Below are positions 5,131 through 5,150 of a stretch of 5,150 nucleotides of DNA, piece after piece. This DNA is from Candidatus Aerophobota bacterium (lineage in GTDB: Bacteria; Aerophobota; Aerophobia; Aerophobales; B3-G15), in contig QMQA01000120.1 in the NCBI GenBank assembly GCA_003648845.1, forward strand, positions 1-5,150, given 5' to 3'. Below the pieces are notes generated by a model that did not search any database, had not been told where the DNA came from, and saw only the letters and a list, made by a program, of their open reading frames with translations. Both the position numbers and the translations under genes were made by a program. How positions within the stretch are numbered: position 1 is the stretch's first letter; each line of letters begins with the position of its first letter.

Positions 5131-5150
5131 CCTTCGCACTATATATTAAA

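Overview
The window looks like part of a thermophilic euryarchaeal chromosome. It is A+T-rich, uses AGA/AGG for arginine and ATA for isoleucine heavily, and has archaeal ribosome-binding sites (GGTGAT type), TATA-box promoters and an oligo-T terminator. It also carries a DUF106 (EMC3/YidC-like) membrane protein and an intein, both common in archaea. A Thermoplasmatota relative is possible, but sequence reading alone cannot fix the lineage.

Layout, all on the plus strand: (1) the 3' tail of an unidentified gene (1-108), then a spacer; (2) a DUF106 insertase-like membrane protein (235-693), probably from a leaderless transcript; (3) a regulatory interval (694-868) with a near-perfect NrdR operator at 792-807 and a weaker copy exactly 32 bp upstream, overlapping the likely TATA box and start region; (4) nrdR (869-1330); (5) nrdD (1332-4238), anaerobic class III ribonucleotide reductase, interrupted by a 313-residue LAGLIDADG intein (2142-3080); (6) an unlisted 50-residue gene (4250-4402) holding the glycyl-radical domain normally fused to the NrdD C-terminus; (7) nrdG (4405-5103), the radical-SAM activase; (8) a T-rich terminator (about 5109-5130).

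Genes 4 to 7 are separated by 1, 11 and 2 nt and form one operon for anaerobic deoxyribonucleotide synthesis. NrdG would use S-adenosylmethionine and a 4Fe-4S cluster to install a radical on the glycine of the small peptide. The radical would pass to the NrdD cysteine, and ribonucleotides would be reduced. NrdR, reading ATP/dATP levels through its ATP-cone, would repress the whole operon, including its own gene.

The striking point is that this NrdD is in pieces. An intein must be spliced out of the catalytic chain, and the radical glycine lies on a separate polypeptide. The break falls inside the C-terminal zinc ribbon. Removing 38 nt (4218-4255), which contain a stop, a consensus Shine-Dalgarno and an ATG, would restore a canonical CPxC zinc ribbon running straight into the glycyl-radical domain. 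That argues for a real gene split with its own translation start, functionally like GrcA (YfiD), rather than a sequencing slip.
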